The position numbers and the translations under genes were made by a program. The notes beneath the pieces are model-generated. The model ran no database searches. It was given only the letters and a program-made list of their open reading frames with translations, and was not told where the DNA came from. Positions 23,790 through 36,500 of a stretch of 64,000 nt of DNA are shown piece by piece. This stretch comes from Symbiodinium natans (Eukaryota > Sar > Dinophyceae > Suessiales > Symbiodiniaceae), in the NCBI GenBank assembly GCA_905221605.1, contig CAJNDS010002329.1, positions 197,501 through 261,500 of the forward strand, in the 5' to 3' direction. Within the stretch, counting starts at the first letter, position 1, and each line of letters opens with the position of its first letter.

Positions 23790-26700
23790 ACTGCCTGTTG
23801 CTGCATCCAGTGCCGGAGCTTGTCTTCCAGCGCCATGATCTTGGGACACAGCTACACCGAGCTGACACCAAGCTGACACCGAGCTGCAATTGCAAGTTGG
23901 ACCTTCTTCTCGAGCCGCATCATGGAGCGCTCGTTTGCGACGTCATTCTGTTTCTTTAGGCCTCATGCCGCACAAAGCGAGATTGCCAAGATGACTACCC
24001 ACGTCACCCGCCTGTAAGGAAATCTTCTTCTAATATATAGGCTTCGCCGCCATCTGCTGGAGAATGGCTTAACCTTTCCACGTGAAGAGAAAAGCCCTGT
24101 TCACAATCAATGCATGCAAACAGCTGTCATCATTGCATCCAAGGAACAGTTTCGTCAAATCATTCAGGTCGTTACTTGAGATTCCAGCAGCATCGCACAG
24201 TTCGGCCTCCTGGTCTTCATCGCTTAAGATCCTGTCGAATTCCGATGCATAGATCAAGCCTTGCTCCCTCTTGTCCATGTCATTGAAGAGCTCAGTTCTC
24301 AGATGAGAGAAGCGCTCGGGTTTTCAAAAAAACATGCCGTCGAAGTCACTAGTACATATGCATACAGAGGGGAGAAACACCCTGCTTTTAGAGTCAACGC
24401 CCCGTGCCAAGACTTACACAGGAAGTGGGGCCTCAGCCTGTATTTGTGTTGGGCTTGTGGCTTCATGGTGGCGATGTGACGTCTTTGAGTCTCCGGTTGC
24501 AGCAAGGTTACAGCCGGCAGCAGCTGAGCTAAGTATAGCTAGGCAGCACTGCTACAGCACTACGTCGTAATGGCTACATGACGAAGCAGTTGTCAAGCAG
24601 TGCCTAGATCGGAGGTCATCGACTGTATCACAAGCTTTGCTGTACTCTGCAGCTCACAGGCACAGCATGGCGCAAGTACTCTACTGCGGACTAGCGGCAG
24701 CTTCACAACCGATCGATCTGTCTTGTCTTTATTCTCCACATCGTCATTTTCTCTTCGCCTGTCCTCTACGGTGGTAATCATGTTCTCACTCACCACTGCT
24801 GTGAAGATGGCAAGAATGGCCCAGTTTGAGAGGATCATGAACAGAGCACACGCTAGCTGCGTGGATGGAATCGCATCCAGAATCTCTTGTACCGAATCAA
24901 AGTCGCCATTCATGACCAAGAAAAGGACGAACATGGACTCAAAGACGCCAGAGAAGATCCCTTTCAAGTTTGCTGGTGGCCGGCCATCTGAGAACAGTAG
25001 CCTCACACAAAAATCACAAAATGTCTGTGACACCGCTCTCAGCGAAACATGCATGCCGCATGCCTAAGTCCCAAGTGCAGCAAGGGGAACCCCTTCTCGA
25101 TGAGCAAGACGGCGAGTATTGCACAAATGTAGAGGAGGAGGACTGTGAGCACCAAAACCCAAAACATGCCTTGCATTGCATATGCAACGCCTCGGCTGCA
25201 CCGAAAGGAACTACCAAATAGCATTGCTGATCATAGCTGGCAGCGCAACGGGCGAGTCAGGTGATCTTTCGCCAGGATTCCGAGCACCAAATTATAAAGT
25301 GGCGGCAGGCTGTGAATCAAGCGTGCCAGCCGCAGGATGCGGAAGAGTCTGGCCATTCGCAGCAGCAGGAAGATAGATCCCTAAGTGGCGCGTGTTGGCG
25401 GCAAAGCTGGAGAAGCTGAACGAGGAGGAGCAGAGGTTGCACTCTTATGCACTCTTGCAGAGTCGACGACCCAGAACAGCAGAGTCCACGTTGGACTAGG
25501 TGCCCGGCCATGTCCTCACTCGAATCAGTACCCCATTCTGGCTTGCCACCTGTCAACACGTCGCTTATCTTTCACGACACTAGGCCCACGGGAGTGTACA
25601 AGCCTACATGTACATATATGTACATCCAATGTACATCAGCAAGGATGCCTATCAGAGCAGAAGCGAAGCTGAAGATGGGGAGCATCCACTGGTCGACCAC
25701 CGCAGCCTCAGCAAATCAGTGCGTTTGTCTAAAGAAGCTGCGGTCATTGCATCAGATGTGGAAAGATCAACCAAGAGGCAACTACAATGATGGTGTCCAG
25801 CAGGTTCCAGGGGACTTCACTGGGATCCGTGAAGAACCTCCACTTGTGCAGCTTGACACGGACGAGCAGCTCGAAAAGGAAGACCACCAGCAGCACTTCT
25901 TCAAGTGCGTTCCATAGGAAGAAGTCAGGCCAATCGGTTTGGACTCCCAGCAGTAAGCTGTTTACCAAGATGGCACTTAAGATGAAGCCTGCAGGGCAAC
26001 GATAGCAGCAGCATCCCATTACACCAAACCCAAACAAACAAAACAAACTGTGCTTGAGTATTGCTGAGCTAGGACTTTCGACAATTCGGCCTTGAAAACA
26101 GTCTTCCTCTACCCATTCAAGCTCAGACTTCAGGAATGCCCGCACCACTTTTGCGAGTCGGATCAAGCGCAGAAGGCGCAAGATTCGAACTGCGCTGACA
26201 AGAAGTGAGCTGGTCTGGTTCATGGCAGTCAGGATCCATTGATCATAAATTCCAGCCTCAGACATGCTGGCACGTGGCTAGACACCGCCATGACCTGCAC
26301 TCTTGTCGAAATTTGCTGCCCGTTGACAAGGACGATGAAGACATCAAGCCAATTCCACCACACCTGACGCCGTTGTTCGTGTGCTCGGGTCTTAGGGAAG
26401 ACTTGGCAATATGACTTTTTTGCATTGTCTGCATTCTCGGCCCGAACCTTAAGTTCCCATGGTTTGAGCCTGTTACATGGCACATGAAAAACTTCTTGCA
26501 GGGAGGCCAGGAGCGTCCACTCCATTCACACAAAGGTTAAACACAGATGCTGGCTGCAACATGGCACACTAAACATACACAATGTCTAGCATGGTTGCAA
26601 ACCTGGTTTGTATGAAGCGAAAACCGTCTTGAGGCGGCAAATGGGTATCCTCACTTAGCAACTTCTTAAGCGAGGACGGTCTGCCCCCTTACAATCTCAT

Positions 26701-28783
26701 TGAGTCGTAGAGGAATCAAACCTGACAAAAGGAAACGCAAGCAAAGAAGTTTGCAAGAAAACACCATGCACAGCGCACGAGGGGATGCAACGGATGCAAC
26801 TTTCTTGTGCCATTTTCTTCAATGGAGCCTTGGGCCTTGGTTGCTGCATTGGCGCTGTCAGTGTTCGTGCTTTCCTGGTGGTCGGCTTCCTCGGGCCTCG
26901 GGTTTGTGGCTCGTGGGGGCCCAAAGTTTTGTTCACTTGACTTCGCAGCTGTTACAAGCCTTTCTCCATTTCTATTGCTCCGCTTAGTTTCGATTTTTCT
27001 ATGATCGGCAACTTTGGGCCTTCAGTGAAAGTCTGCACTGAGCCTGCACGGTTCTACAGCAACTCAGCTGCAGTGAGCAGTTACATCGGCAAAAACAGCC
27101 ACTGTGCTTCTGGGACTTGTGAACAGCCGGTAAACTTAGAAGGCAGGATATAAAGAAAGGCCAATGCCCCCAAGGCTCTTCTCGCAACGGTCCTCAAGTG
27201 GATTGATCACTATGACCGCTATGACCTCTATGACCGCTGTGACTGCACATTTGGTGTATGCAACATTATGCAACCCTTGAAGCCGTCCTAAAAGCAGATC
27301 TTTCTGCAAAAGAAGACCTCGGAGCACCAGTTCCACGATGTAGAAAACCAGAAAAGCCTGGAAAGCTGTTGCCATTCCACCAGCTGGCATGAGCACCTGG
27401 AACGCCCGCCTGGTCAACCCAGAAGAAGATGTCCTTGTACCTAAGGTGAGGGACAGTTATGAACAGGCTTGCAAACCTGAATTAACGTGTCAAAGCCGAA
27501 GCTGCCGTTCATCGGTCATCTCCTTGATTAGCGCCAGAACGTTCAGGACGACGATGCTGGTAGAAACCACTGTGAACACGTCACCCTCTACAAATCGCAA
27601 ACACCTGCCACAAGAAGCCAATGCTGCAAAGAGATCTGGCAAACAATATGATCACTGCGCGATGCCCCGATCCTAGGTCCATGAAATGACCGGACTTGTT
27701 GTTGATCAAGCTCCAGTTTGTCCAGCTTTCGCAACTCGTCCTCAAGCTGCCCCTGCCCAGTCACGGCTGTGCAAGGTCGAGCAACGTATGAGCAACGTGC
27801 CCGATTGCGATCATTAGAGTCATGGATTCGCCCGCCTCTGGGGATGTGTCAAAGTGCTACCAGGTTACCACGGGTTTTTCAATGACTATGTCCAACGTTC
27901 TTTTGCGCTTGACCCTCGCAGAACCCAAGCAGCTCGGTCATCGATATGCTAAATCAAAGTGGAACACCAGCATCCCCACAGCTTCAACACTCGCCTGTCA
28001 TTCCAGACCATCGCACATGGCATGTGATGCTGCGTAGATACCCGCCTGGAGCTGCTTGATGTCCTCCTCTAGCTGTTCCTTTCTCAGCTGGTATTTCTCC
28101 TCGATTCTCTTTAGGTGCTCGCGCTCATCTTCCTGGCTTTGAGCTGTTTTCTGTTGGCTCATGCAAACAAGACCTCGTGACCAGCTGAGAGCTTGAGCGG
28201 AAGCCCCCTCCCCCGTGGTGCATGAAAGAGTCTGCCGGCCGTCAGTTGTCGGGCGACAGGCTGGCGAGAATGCTTTCAGATTCAGAAAAGCGGTGCAGGC
28301 AACCGCTTCTGATTCAATGCCGTATTTTGATAGCCCCGTGGCAGAATACCACATCAAGGCTCGCATGATTGTAGTTCGAGTATTTTCCATTCAATTCACA
28401 GGCCAAAGCTGCAAAAGCGTTTGAAGATCAAGGGGTGCGTTGATGCGACCATGGCCAGGATCTCGCAAATCTGACGGCCCGGCTACAGACATGACTCTGA
28501 AACCTCCAAAACAACTCGCAGCCTCTTCCTGTTTGTACTTCTTCTTGAGACTTCTCAGGTCCTGACAGGCATGGCAACTGATCCACCGGCTGGAGTTGCG
28601 GCAGCCACCACATATGGTGGCACCCACTTCCGCCCTGCACCCGCAGCATGTGGTTCGTCTACTGTTGATTGGTCGCAAGTCCTTCATCTTCTGGCGAGAA
28701 AGAGACTGGTCGATGCCGTCGGACTCACCATCTAGAGAATCGGTCGAGTCATCAGCCGAGTCATCCCGTTGAAAACCTAGCAT
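23790..28783 (-). CDS. Voltage-gated cation channel with two voltage sensors and one pore
   Basis: Minus-strand exons encode an ion-transport-family channel. N-terminal part: a Cys cluster (CCGC, CGGC, CHAC; about 28523-28783) and coiled coils (28046-28150; 27691-27752). Sensor 1: S1 27506-27604 (VSTSIVVLNVLALIKEM), 27410-27440, S2 from 27357 (AFLVFYIVELVLRGLLL), S3 26320-26363 (WNWLDVFIVLV), S4 26091-26266 (RILRLLRLIRLAKVVR, a charge at every third residue). The next exon, starting at 25988, gives S1-S3 of sensor 2 (FILSAILVNSLLLGVQ; WNLLDTIIVVASWL), then 25635-25706 and S4 from 25380 (RMARLFRILRLARLIH). S5 lies near 25050-25200. The pore and S6 end at 24710, with MFVLFLVMNGDFDSV and an SENMITTVEDRR end. 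The C-terminus from 24290 has a degenerate EF-like loop (DMDKREQGLIYASEF); a coiled coil follows near 23800-23960. Donors are often GC. The start, the final stop and a few joins are unresolved. Confidence 0.8.
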
Positions 28784-28795
28784 ATTGCCAGCACG

Positions 28796-29179
28796 CTATG
28801 CAGACTGCGATCGTCTGCTATCTGCACAAATTGCACAAGAGTCCAGCCCAGCCCTGTGAATTAAACTGGCCTGCGTTCGGGCAATCTCATGCGAGCACCA
28901 CAATACATCCAACAAAGAGTATGGCAAGACTAGGTATTGCAGGTGAGCATCACACTGAGCCATCTCCTTGCACATCACTTCGCGTTCGGGATCTCCGACA
29001 TACACAGTTGACGCCCTCGTATCTCCTTGCAGGGAGCATGGATGCGGGGGCAATGCAGTGGGCAGAGTCCAAATGTCCCGGCGTGGGCAGCTGGATCTGT
29101 TACTGAGGGGCACCCCTACCCCTACAATCCTGGACTCCCTGGAGGAGGTGTCTGAGTCGGTCTCAGACTGGCAGTTCAT
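28796..29179 (-). CDS. Possible 5' exon of the channel gene
   Basis: A minus frame beginning MNCQSETDSDTSSRES is Ser/Asp-rich like the DDSADDSTDSLDGESD start of the next exon at 28783. A GA donor near 29025 could join them. The link is only by composition, and no phase check was decisive. Confidence 0.25.
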   Translation of the reverse strand: MNCQSETDSDTSSRESRIVGVGVPLSNRSSCPRRDIWTLPTALPPHPCSLQGDTRASTVYVGDPEREVMCKEMAQCDAHLQYLVLPYSLLDVLWCSHEIARTQASLIHRAGLDSCAICADSRRSQSA

Positions 29180-31900
29180 GCCAGCTCATGCCAGCTGCAA
29201 GCTGTTGCACATCTGTTGCACACCTGTTGCACACTCTCACCGATGTTTTGAAGAAGCTACTAAGTTGGTGTGTTCTCGGTTGATCTATATGATTGGGGTC
29301 CCCTTTCTAGAGTGCATGTCCAATGTGGCGGTTCTTGAACACTGTTACATCTACGACTGCCCATTAACATAAGTGGCCCAGATCTCAGAAACGCTTCTAG
29401 GATGGACGACGGCTGCGGTCGGCAGACATTGCAGCAGAATGGGTAAATCAGGCACTTTTTCTTCGAAAAGACAGAAGCACTAAGTGCAATGCATAAACAG
29501 TTGAACACCTATCAGGAATCGGGCTCCGCCAGCATCGGCGACCACGTTCAGCAGTTGTGAGACAGTAGACCTGGCTCAAGGCCCACAAGAGGCAACAGTG
29601 GGCGCAAGTATTCTGCAGCAATGACTACTGGCTCAAGGCCAAGCCCGTGCGGCGCTTTGCAAGGCCAAGCCGCTATGCCGCTAAGCCTCTATCTCCTCCT
29701 TTAAGCACAAGCCAGGGACTGTTAGGCCTGTTAGGCCTGCTAGGCCTGTCACGGGACCGGTCGGTCCTGCCTACTACCCAATTTCCCAAGTCCCGCCCCA
29801 AAAAAACACCGGTGGGCAAAAACACGTTGTGCCTCGTTCATAGATAGTTGGGTTTCACGACTGGTCAGATGCGAACCCAAAACAAATCACACAAGCAAAA
29901 CGGCCAAGAAGTTGTCAGTGTGCATTCAACTTTGTCTGCCCTCCTGGCCCTCAATGACCCTCGATGGCCCTCAGCACTAGCCAATGCAAGTTGCCTTGTG
30001 TTGCACGATACTCTCTTATTTCGTATGTTCTCCACAAGGCTCCGGGAGGCTCCGGGACGACCACTCCAAACAAGTACAAGAGTAGTACAATCCACAATGT
30101 CACTCATCGTCACTCTGTGACACTCCTGGCCTGCCACCTGTTTGCTCAACAAGGGTGTCAAAAGCCACGTCCCTTCTCTCACTGGCCTGGGTACTGCGCT
30201 CGCAGACCATTCAGAGCACTCAGAGCACTCAGAGTACCCCATACAAGCTATGCGAGGCGATCTCGAATGCTGTGAGGCCTTTGGACTCCTGAAGAGTTCG
30301 GCATTCTTTGCCAGAAAGGCCTCCCGGAATCTCCCACATACCACAGCCCTGCTTGCATCGGGTCTTCCGGGTCGTGCAAGAAGGAAGACTGCACTGGAAC
30401 TCCCAAATTTCTCAAGCAATAACAATGCTGCTGAGCTCCTCCGGTCCGCCCCATCTCCGCTCGACCAGGTCCTGCACAGAAGCCGCACATGAAAAGGCGA
30501 CTAGACCTCGACCATCCTTAACTTAAACTATATAACATATATATAAATTGTTGCTTCCAGTATCTTCCAGTCCATCAACTCGTTCCAGGCATGTTGCCCG
30601 GAACCTGCCATCTTTGGGCAGGCTTCGAGGTTGGCCGATTTGGCCAGAATGGAGAGGTCCGCAGCTTCCGTGACTTCCGCTGTTGCTCGCGACTTTCGCG
30701 ACAGGTTTAAGGGCCACTAGGCCACTAACAATCAAGTCTTGCAGGCTTAGCAGTCTTGAACGTGGTATCGCGAAGCCACGACTTTGAGCAGAGAGGCCTC
30801 CAGCGTTTCAGAAAAGAGCTTGCGAATCATGCGAATGTGCTGAATGAACCGGCTTTACGCTCTGATGTTCCACACGTCTTTCGTCTCTGACTGCGCCCAT
30901 GCAGATCCCGGGAGGATCCCGCAGCCTTCAGCCGCAGACTCCAAAGCAAATCTGCCCAATGAGGTGCACGCAGGGTGCCACGCACATGTGCACGTCTGCG
31001 AGCCCCTGTGCAGCCACTCTCGACACACTTCGCATTAGCACAAGCAAAGGCTGGCAGAGGATTCGGCGCAAAAGCGCTCTCGCAACTCTACCTTGGCACA
31101 TTCTTGGCACATCTTTAGGCACACTGGTACCATGCTTCACATAGTCTTCATCAGCGTTCCGAGTTCCGACATCGCTGCTAAGGCAAGATGGGATAGTTGA
31201 GCTGCACAAAGACAAGTACAAAACCAGTACAGACAATAGTAAATTCAGCGACTGCATCGCCGCCAGCCAGGGGATGGATCTGACACTTCTGGTCAAACCC
31301 AAGCAGCATCCCTTTTAGACGCCGCTCTTCCGATTCTCGGGAGTCGTTAGCAAATCGTCGAGAGTGGATCAGGGGATTCCACCGTTAAACAATTAGTTCT
31401 AATGGTTCTATTTGGTGGATTCATGAATCCTTGTCTGGCGCATAGTTTCGGCCAGACACCACCTCAGCAGCTGATCTTGTGCAAAGAACACCCTCAATCC
31501 ATGAAACGAAAGGGCTAGATCAGCAAAGTGCTACAAGCTTCATACATGAGCTTACTTCTGCATCTGCATCGAAGAGGAGCAACCATGCGCATGTTTGGAT
31601 TCAGTCATGAGACTGAAGGGCGGTTGGGATTCACAGCCTGTCAGGGATGCGGCAGCCACAGATGTTGCATGCATGGGTCAGGTTAATGAGAAGGAAGGCC
31701 TTGTGAGACGGTGTCTGCAGTGCTTCATCCACTGGCTGCTGCCACGCATCTTGAGGCCTTGGCTCTTCCCTGTTAGTAGCTGCTGTGGCTCGCTGCTGTG
31801 GAAGCCGACACCAAGCTCTGCACCGTGTCTCCATGCCAGTCACAGCCTGAGCCCGGGTAGACACATGCCCAAAAAACTTTCAGTCCATGTCTCGAGAGAT
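29180..31900. other. No supported gene
   Basis: Separates the channel gene from the next membrane-protein exons. A 207-codon minus frame (29865-30488) overlaps open frames on the other strand and resembles no family. Small direct repeats occur, such as ctgttaggc at 29719-29750 and actcagagc at 30211-30235. Confidence 0.45.
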
Positions 31901-31901
31901 C

Positions 31902-32330
31902 TCAAGACTGCACTCGGCAAGCGCACAAACAACAGCAAACCACTGAGAATCGAGCTGCAAAGGTCCTCCATAGCCTGTCACCTAGTCGGGTATCGGTGAT
32001 GAGCCCGTTGAGCGCCACCTCTTTGATCGACCGAGTTTGGGCAGGTTTAAACGTTCCCACCATCTCAAATTGATCCACCAAGCCCCTTTCGGGCATCCGC
32101 TCGTAGACTTTGGGCATCTGCGGGATGCCAGAGCGGGAGTGCTCATCGAAGATATCGGTGTGTAGATTCCAGTGGTCCCTGGGCTCCCGTTCCTCCGGCT
32201 TGTTTTCGAAAGCAACTCCGGTGCCCAGCGAGTGGCTCCGGCGTAAGCGGAAAAGCGATTCTTTGTGGCACCAGTCGCTCTCCATGGTGGGCGAGAAGCT
32301 GAATGTTCGCACTTCACGTGCCTCAACTCT
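31902..32330 (-). CDS. C-terminal exon of an unrecognised protein
   Basis: After an acceptor (gttgag then gcacgtg) the minus strand is open to a stop at about 31902. It encodes a hydrophilic segment with SFSPTMESDWCHKES, FRLRRSHSLGTGVAFENKPE, DIFDEHSRSGIPQM and VDQFEMVGTFKPAQTRS. An upstream segment near 32390-32450 encodes SDDWPSDSDSLARRVAAEL and probably precedes it. RRSHSLG looks like a basophilic kinase site. It could be the tail of the membrane protein at 32.9-33.6 kb. Confidence 0.4.
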   Translation of the reverse strand, partial: RVEAREVRTFSFSPTMESDWCHKESLFRLRRSHSLGTGVAFENKPEEREPRDHWNLHTDIFDEHSRSGIPQMPKVYERMPERGLVDQFEMVGTFKPAQTRSIKEVALNGLITDTRLGDRLWRTFAARFSVVCCCLCACRVQS

Positions 32331-32959
32331 GCAGCAACTCTTCTGGCTAGGCTATCGGAGTCTGAGGGCCAATCATCAGAAACTTGGGAGCCAGGTGACG
32401 GCACCCTTCGGCTGGCGAAGGCTTTCCTGCAACACAACATATCGTGAGACAACTCTCACTCCTGCACAATTTTGCTGCGCGGTACTGTCGCTGGAGCGAT
32501 AAGCACACACACACACACACATGGAACCAGGCCTGCGTCGACTTCCTCATAAAGACTTTGTCTTGCTTTCTGGATCTCGGGCCGCGACGAGCAAGCGGTG
32601 GTAGCAGACCAGGAACACGCAGCAGGCGCCCATACTTTAGCGGTTCTTCACGTTGATACCGCAACAGGTGATCACCACCTGAAAGAATCAAGCACAAGCG
32701 GACGAATGGCTCTTCCCTGTCCTTGTGCAATTCCTACAGTGCCAGCTCTCGTGCCCTGGAGGCTTGATGTTCACTGAGTGCAGCACTGGCAGGAAGCGAA
32801 CGCATCAGCTCATACCGCATGCGAAGACGCGCAGCCTTTGGCCTGACCAGAATCTTCACCTTTTTGGAGCCTGAGTCTTTGCCATCTTTGCCGTTACCAC
32901 CACTGCAGCACAGACGGGCCCCCCAGGTGGCCCCAGATTTCTACTTGACATTTGCCTTG

Positions 32960-33571
32960 CCAGGGCACCGAGAACTTCAGGTAGGTTCTTGGAAGCAGGG
33001 TCTTCGTCCAGGAAGGACTCGTTTGCTGAGGAGTAGTCAGAGGATTCATCGCCATCCTCTGAGCTCTCCTCCTCTTCCTGTGGAAAACTCCTGAAAGGGG
33101 CATGCAGGGGCATGCAGGGGACACAGGAGCCTACTTGGACTGACACATATCGCTTGCACATCTCCTGTAAGCTTCAAGAACCTTCTCCATCACAGCAATC
33201 TCATCGGGCGTTTCCCTTAAGACCGACAGCATGGTGATCTTCATCGGCGACAGCCAGGGGATCAGGAGTCGATCCATGACCGCATGGACACCAACCTGGA
33301 CATGAATCGAACCGGGACCGTCGCAACCAAGACAGATGGAACAATCGCACACGTCGAGTAGTCTGCGGGCAGTTTTGCCCTGGTTTGCAAAGTAGAATCG
33401 CAGAGCAGCAAATTGCTGCAAAGTCACTAGAATAAAGAGGAGCACGAAGAAAGAAGGCGCGGCCCAGGTCACAGCATCTCCCATCGTGATGGGGCTAACC
33501 AATACGAGCAAACAGATCGCGATGGACGCGCCTGTGATCTCATACAAGATCTCATGTCGCAAGTCACTCAA
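32960..33571 (-). CDS. Exons of a multi-pass membrane protein
   Basis: The minus frame at 33131-33571 encodes HEILYEITGASIAICLL and two or three hydrophobic helices (VLVSPITMGDAV; FFVLLFILVTLQQF). A soluble stretch follows, with KTARRLLDVCDCSICLG and ETPDEIAVMEKVLEAYRRC. The next open segment, 32960-33100, is acidic and Ser-rich (EEEESSEDGDESSDYSS) and ends in PEVLGALARQMSS. I do not recognise the family. It may belong with the membrane exons at 36.9-41.3 kb, but the 3.3-kb gap between them holds no convincing exon. Confidence 0.45.
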
Positions 33572-33599
33572 CGGAAAAGCTTGGATGCGGCCAAAGTAC

Positions 33600-36500
33600 T
33601 GATGATCCTATGCACTCTTCTGACACGTGCAAGGTATTGCATGCGGAACTTCAAGTTCTTCTCACCGGCTGCTAGGTACTTGCGCAAGGCCACCTCTGCT
33701 TCCTGCAGACATATGCAGACATGTGCAAAGCGCGGCTAAACAAACCTCGGAGCCCTGGAGTCCACATGTTCTGTGTATGCTGAGCCTTGTAGCTGAGACC
33801 GTTGTCAACATAATCCTTCAATAAACTGCAAAGCGGCACACAATGGGCTGTCTGTGATGCAATCGCCAACGCGTGCACACAGACACACACACACACACAC
33901 ATTGGTCCTGGATTCTGTGCTTCATGATGTCCTCATACTAAGGCGAGAATGAAATGAAAACGCAGATGTTCTGCTGTCGCCTTCGCACTATGCCTGTCTA
34001 ACAACGAAGTTTTGCTTCCCAAGCCCCTCACCAAACTGCCATCCATGTTGCGAAGAGGAGGCGAATTACAATACCTGCAAACATCCAGCAAACAACTCGG
34101 CAACTTCGGCAGATCTGCACACAGTGACAACATGTGACAGTCAAGGGGGCCTTGCCGGAAGTGCAAGAATGGAACAACCGGGCAGCCAAAGCCTGAAATG
34201 TGGCATAGCCGGCATAGCTCTGGCAGAGTTCTGGGGCTGTTTGTGGCTCTTCACCAAGCCAAGTGTAATTCCTCGGGTTACCAACAGGGCTCCGGCAAGA
34301 GTAGCGCCACGGTGGCAGCCGTCGACACTTGAGTCGTCACGTAGTCCTCTTGGTCCAAGTACCCACGTCCAGCCTGCCCAACTTCAACGCCGCTCTCTCC
34401 TTTCTTCGCAGCAGCGCAAAGACCTTAAAAAACCGCAAAGCCTGCTTGACAAGCTCGCGGCAGCGCCACCGAACTCGCAGCGGAGAGAGATTGGCCCCCT
34501 GAGTGCCGGGAGCCCGGGAGCCAGTTCAGGTGAGCTGAGCGTCTACATAATACTACACATAATACTACATTTAACACCACGCGGACCACGCGGGGCCTCC
34601 CTCCACAAGCCGAAGACCGTGAACGAGCTGACCTTGCACCGCTGCGCTAAAAAGCGATGCGGAGGGCAAAAAATGGCACCGCGACTTTGCCTTCAGGGAC
34701 TCATACAGGCGCAGCCATGGTTGACGGAACCACAGATGCACCTTGGACCTTGGAAGGCTACAGCGTCTGTTGAATCATTTGATCTCACCTAGGCGATTCG
34801 ATAAATTCGAGTCTTCGGCTTTGGAACTGCATTGTAGAGGGGTCGCGGCAGCACAGCGAGCCTCAACTTCACTGCACCGAGGTTGCTACAAGCGCGACAG
34901 GAAACGCTCAAAGGACAATAACACCACAAAGGTGCTGGCTGCATGACGTCTACGTGTTTGCCTCCGAGCTCGGCAATGTCCTGAGTAACCCGCACCAAAA
35001 GCAGTTCCGGTGGTTCTCGGATGGTTCATGTCAGCATGTCTCTCGAGCTCTGCCATCGGTCCTCCCACATGTCAATGAGGGTGCCAGTCTTGCCGTGCTC
35101 TTGCCTGGGAGTTCGGTCACGACAGCCAGCGAAATCAGAAGCCATTGGTATTCAGAGGCCAGGAAGTCAACGAAGGTCTTGAATGCTGTTGGCGTTGAAC
35201 CCAGTTATTCATTTTCCTACTCCCCCGGAACCTTAGAGGCCGCGGGCAGAATATGCCTTATTCCACCTCAAGAAGCCCAAGCCAGAATTCCATGCCACAT
35301 GACCGACTTGTGACATATCACCGGCTGCCAGCCAACTAGGGGAGGTGTGATGTTGCCAGGAATGCTATCTGATCTTACCCCGATGTTGCCAAGATAGTGG
35401 GCCGCCTGTGCTGAGTGGTACTCTTGGTGATTTCGTTGGCTTTATCCTCAAAGCCAGAAGTGCAAACTATCCTGAGGCTTGCGCAGCTTGTCCACAAGCA
35501 GGCCTGCAAAGGCAGACTTGCATGGATGTGCAACCCCCATCACTTCTTGTGGCGCTGCAGTACTTGTGCCACCTAACTGCATGAATCTGCGCAACAGGGT
35601 AGCTCTCATCGACTGCACCTAGCTGCGGCGACATCGGCAGGCCTTTCCGGGTCAGTCCTTGCCTGAGGCAAAGTCACGCACAGATCAACATCTTCTGTAT
35701 GCGCAGCTGAGCGACATCTCCCGCTGTATTCACCGTCCCCCCGGTGATTGTTTCTTATGGGAGGGATCCGTGCAAAGGGCGGCCAGATCTCCCTCTGTCC
35801 AAATCCTTCTTCTAGTGTGCCTTTCCAGGTTCTGCAGTGTGAATGGGGGGGGACAGCCTCCCACCTGGTTCGCCCTCGCCTTTCTTTGGGTCCAAATGAC
35901 GCGGCTGAGCCCTGCTTCAAATGGGTTGAGGGTGCCCCCCACCGTTCGGGCATCCCAAGTATGAGGCGCTCGGGCACCACTTCCAAAGTGCAATGAACAA
36001 CAACCTCACACATTGCGACATGCTTCCTGGACATCAGTCTTTGTGAATCTTCGTACAGCAAAAAGAAGTACGAAGCATGACTGCCCCCGAACAAAGGTGA
36101 CCGAGCTTGCATGCGTGTGCAAGGAAGCGGGCGCTTTCCGGGGAATGGGCTGAAGGCCCTAGGGCCGTAGCCGTCAGGCTCCAATCCAAATGTCAGAAGT
36201 GTTCCAATCCCACGTCTCTGTCGACCCACGACTCCATTCTCCCGAAGTGTAATGAAAGAATCGTTGCTCGAGTATGCCCTCAACAAGCAGACAACTCTAT
36301 GCCCTGGACCCTGGGTACCCACAGACCCCTAGAACGGCTCATTGGGCTCGATAAATGCGTCAGAGCCCTCCAAGGCTGAGGGCTTAGGAGAAATGCCAAG
36401 GGCCAGGAAGTGTCTCTCTATGTCTCTTTGTATCACGTTTCATTCGATTCCTGTCCGCGCTCCCCGGTTGGACTCGAGTCTACGCCGCAACCTGTCATGT

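Noticed and set aside
26091-26266. Reading the first S4 and its linker as ending a separate upstream gene
   Set aside because: The donor after 26091 is a GC site in phase 1 and the next exon at 25988 starts with a matching AG-G acceptor in the same phase, so one gene is simpler; still listed as needing transcript proof.
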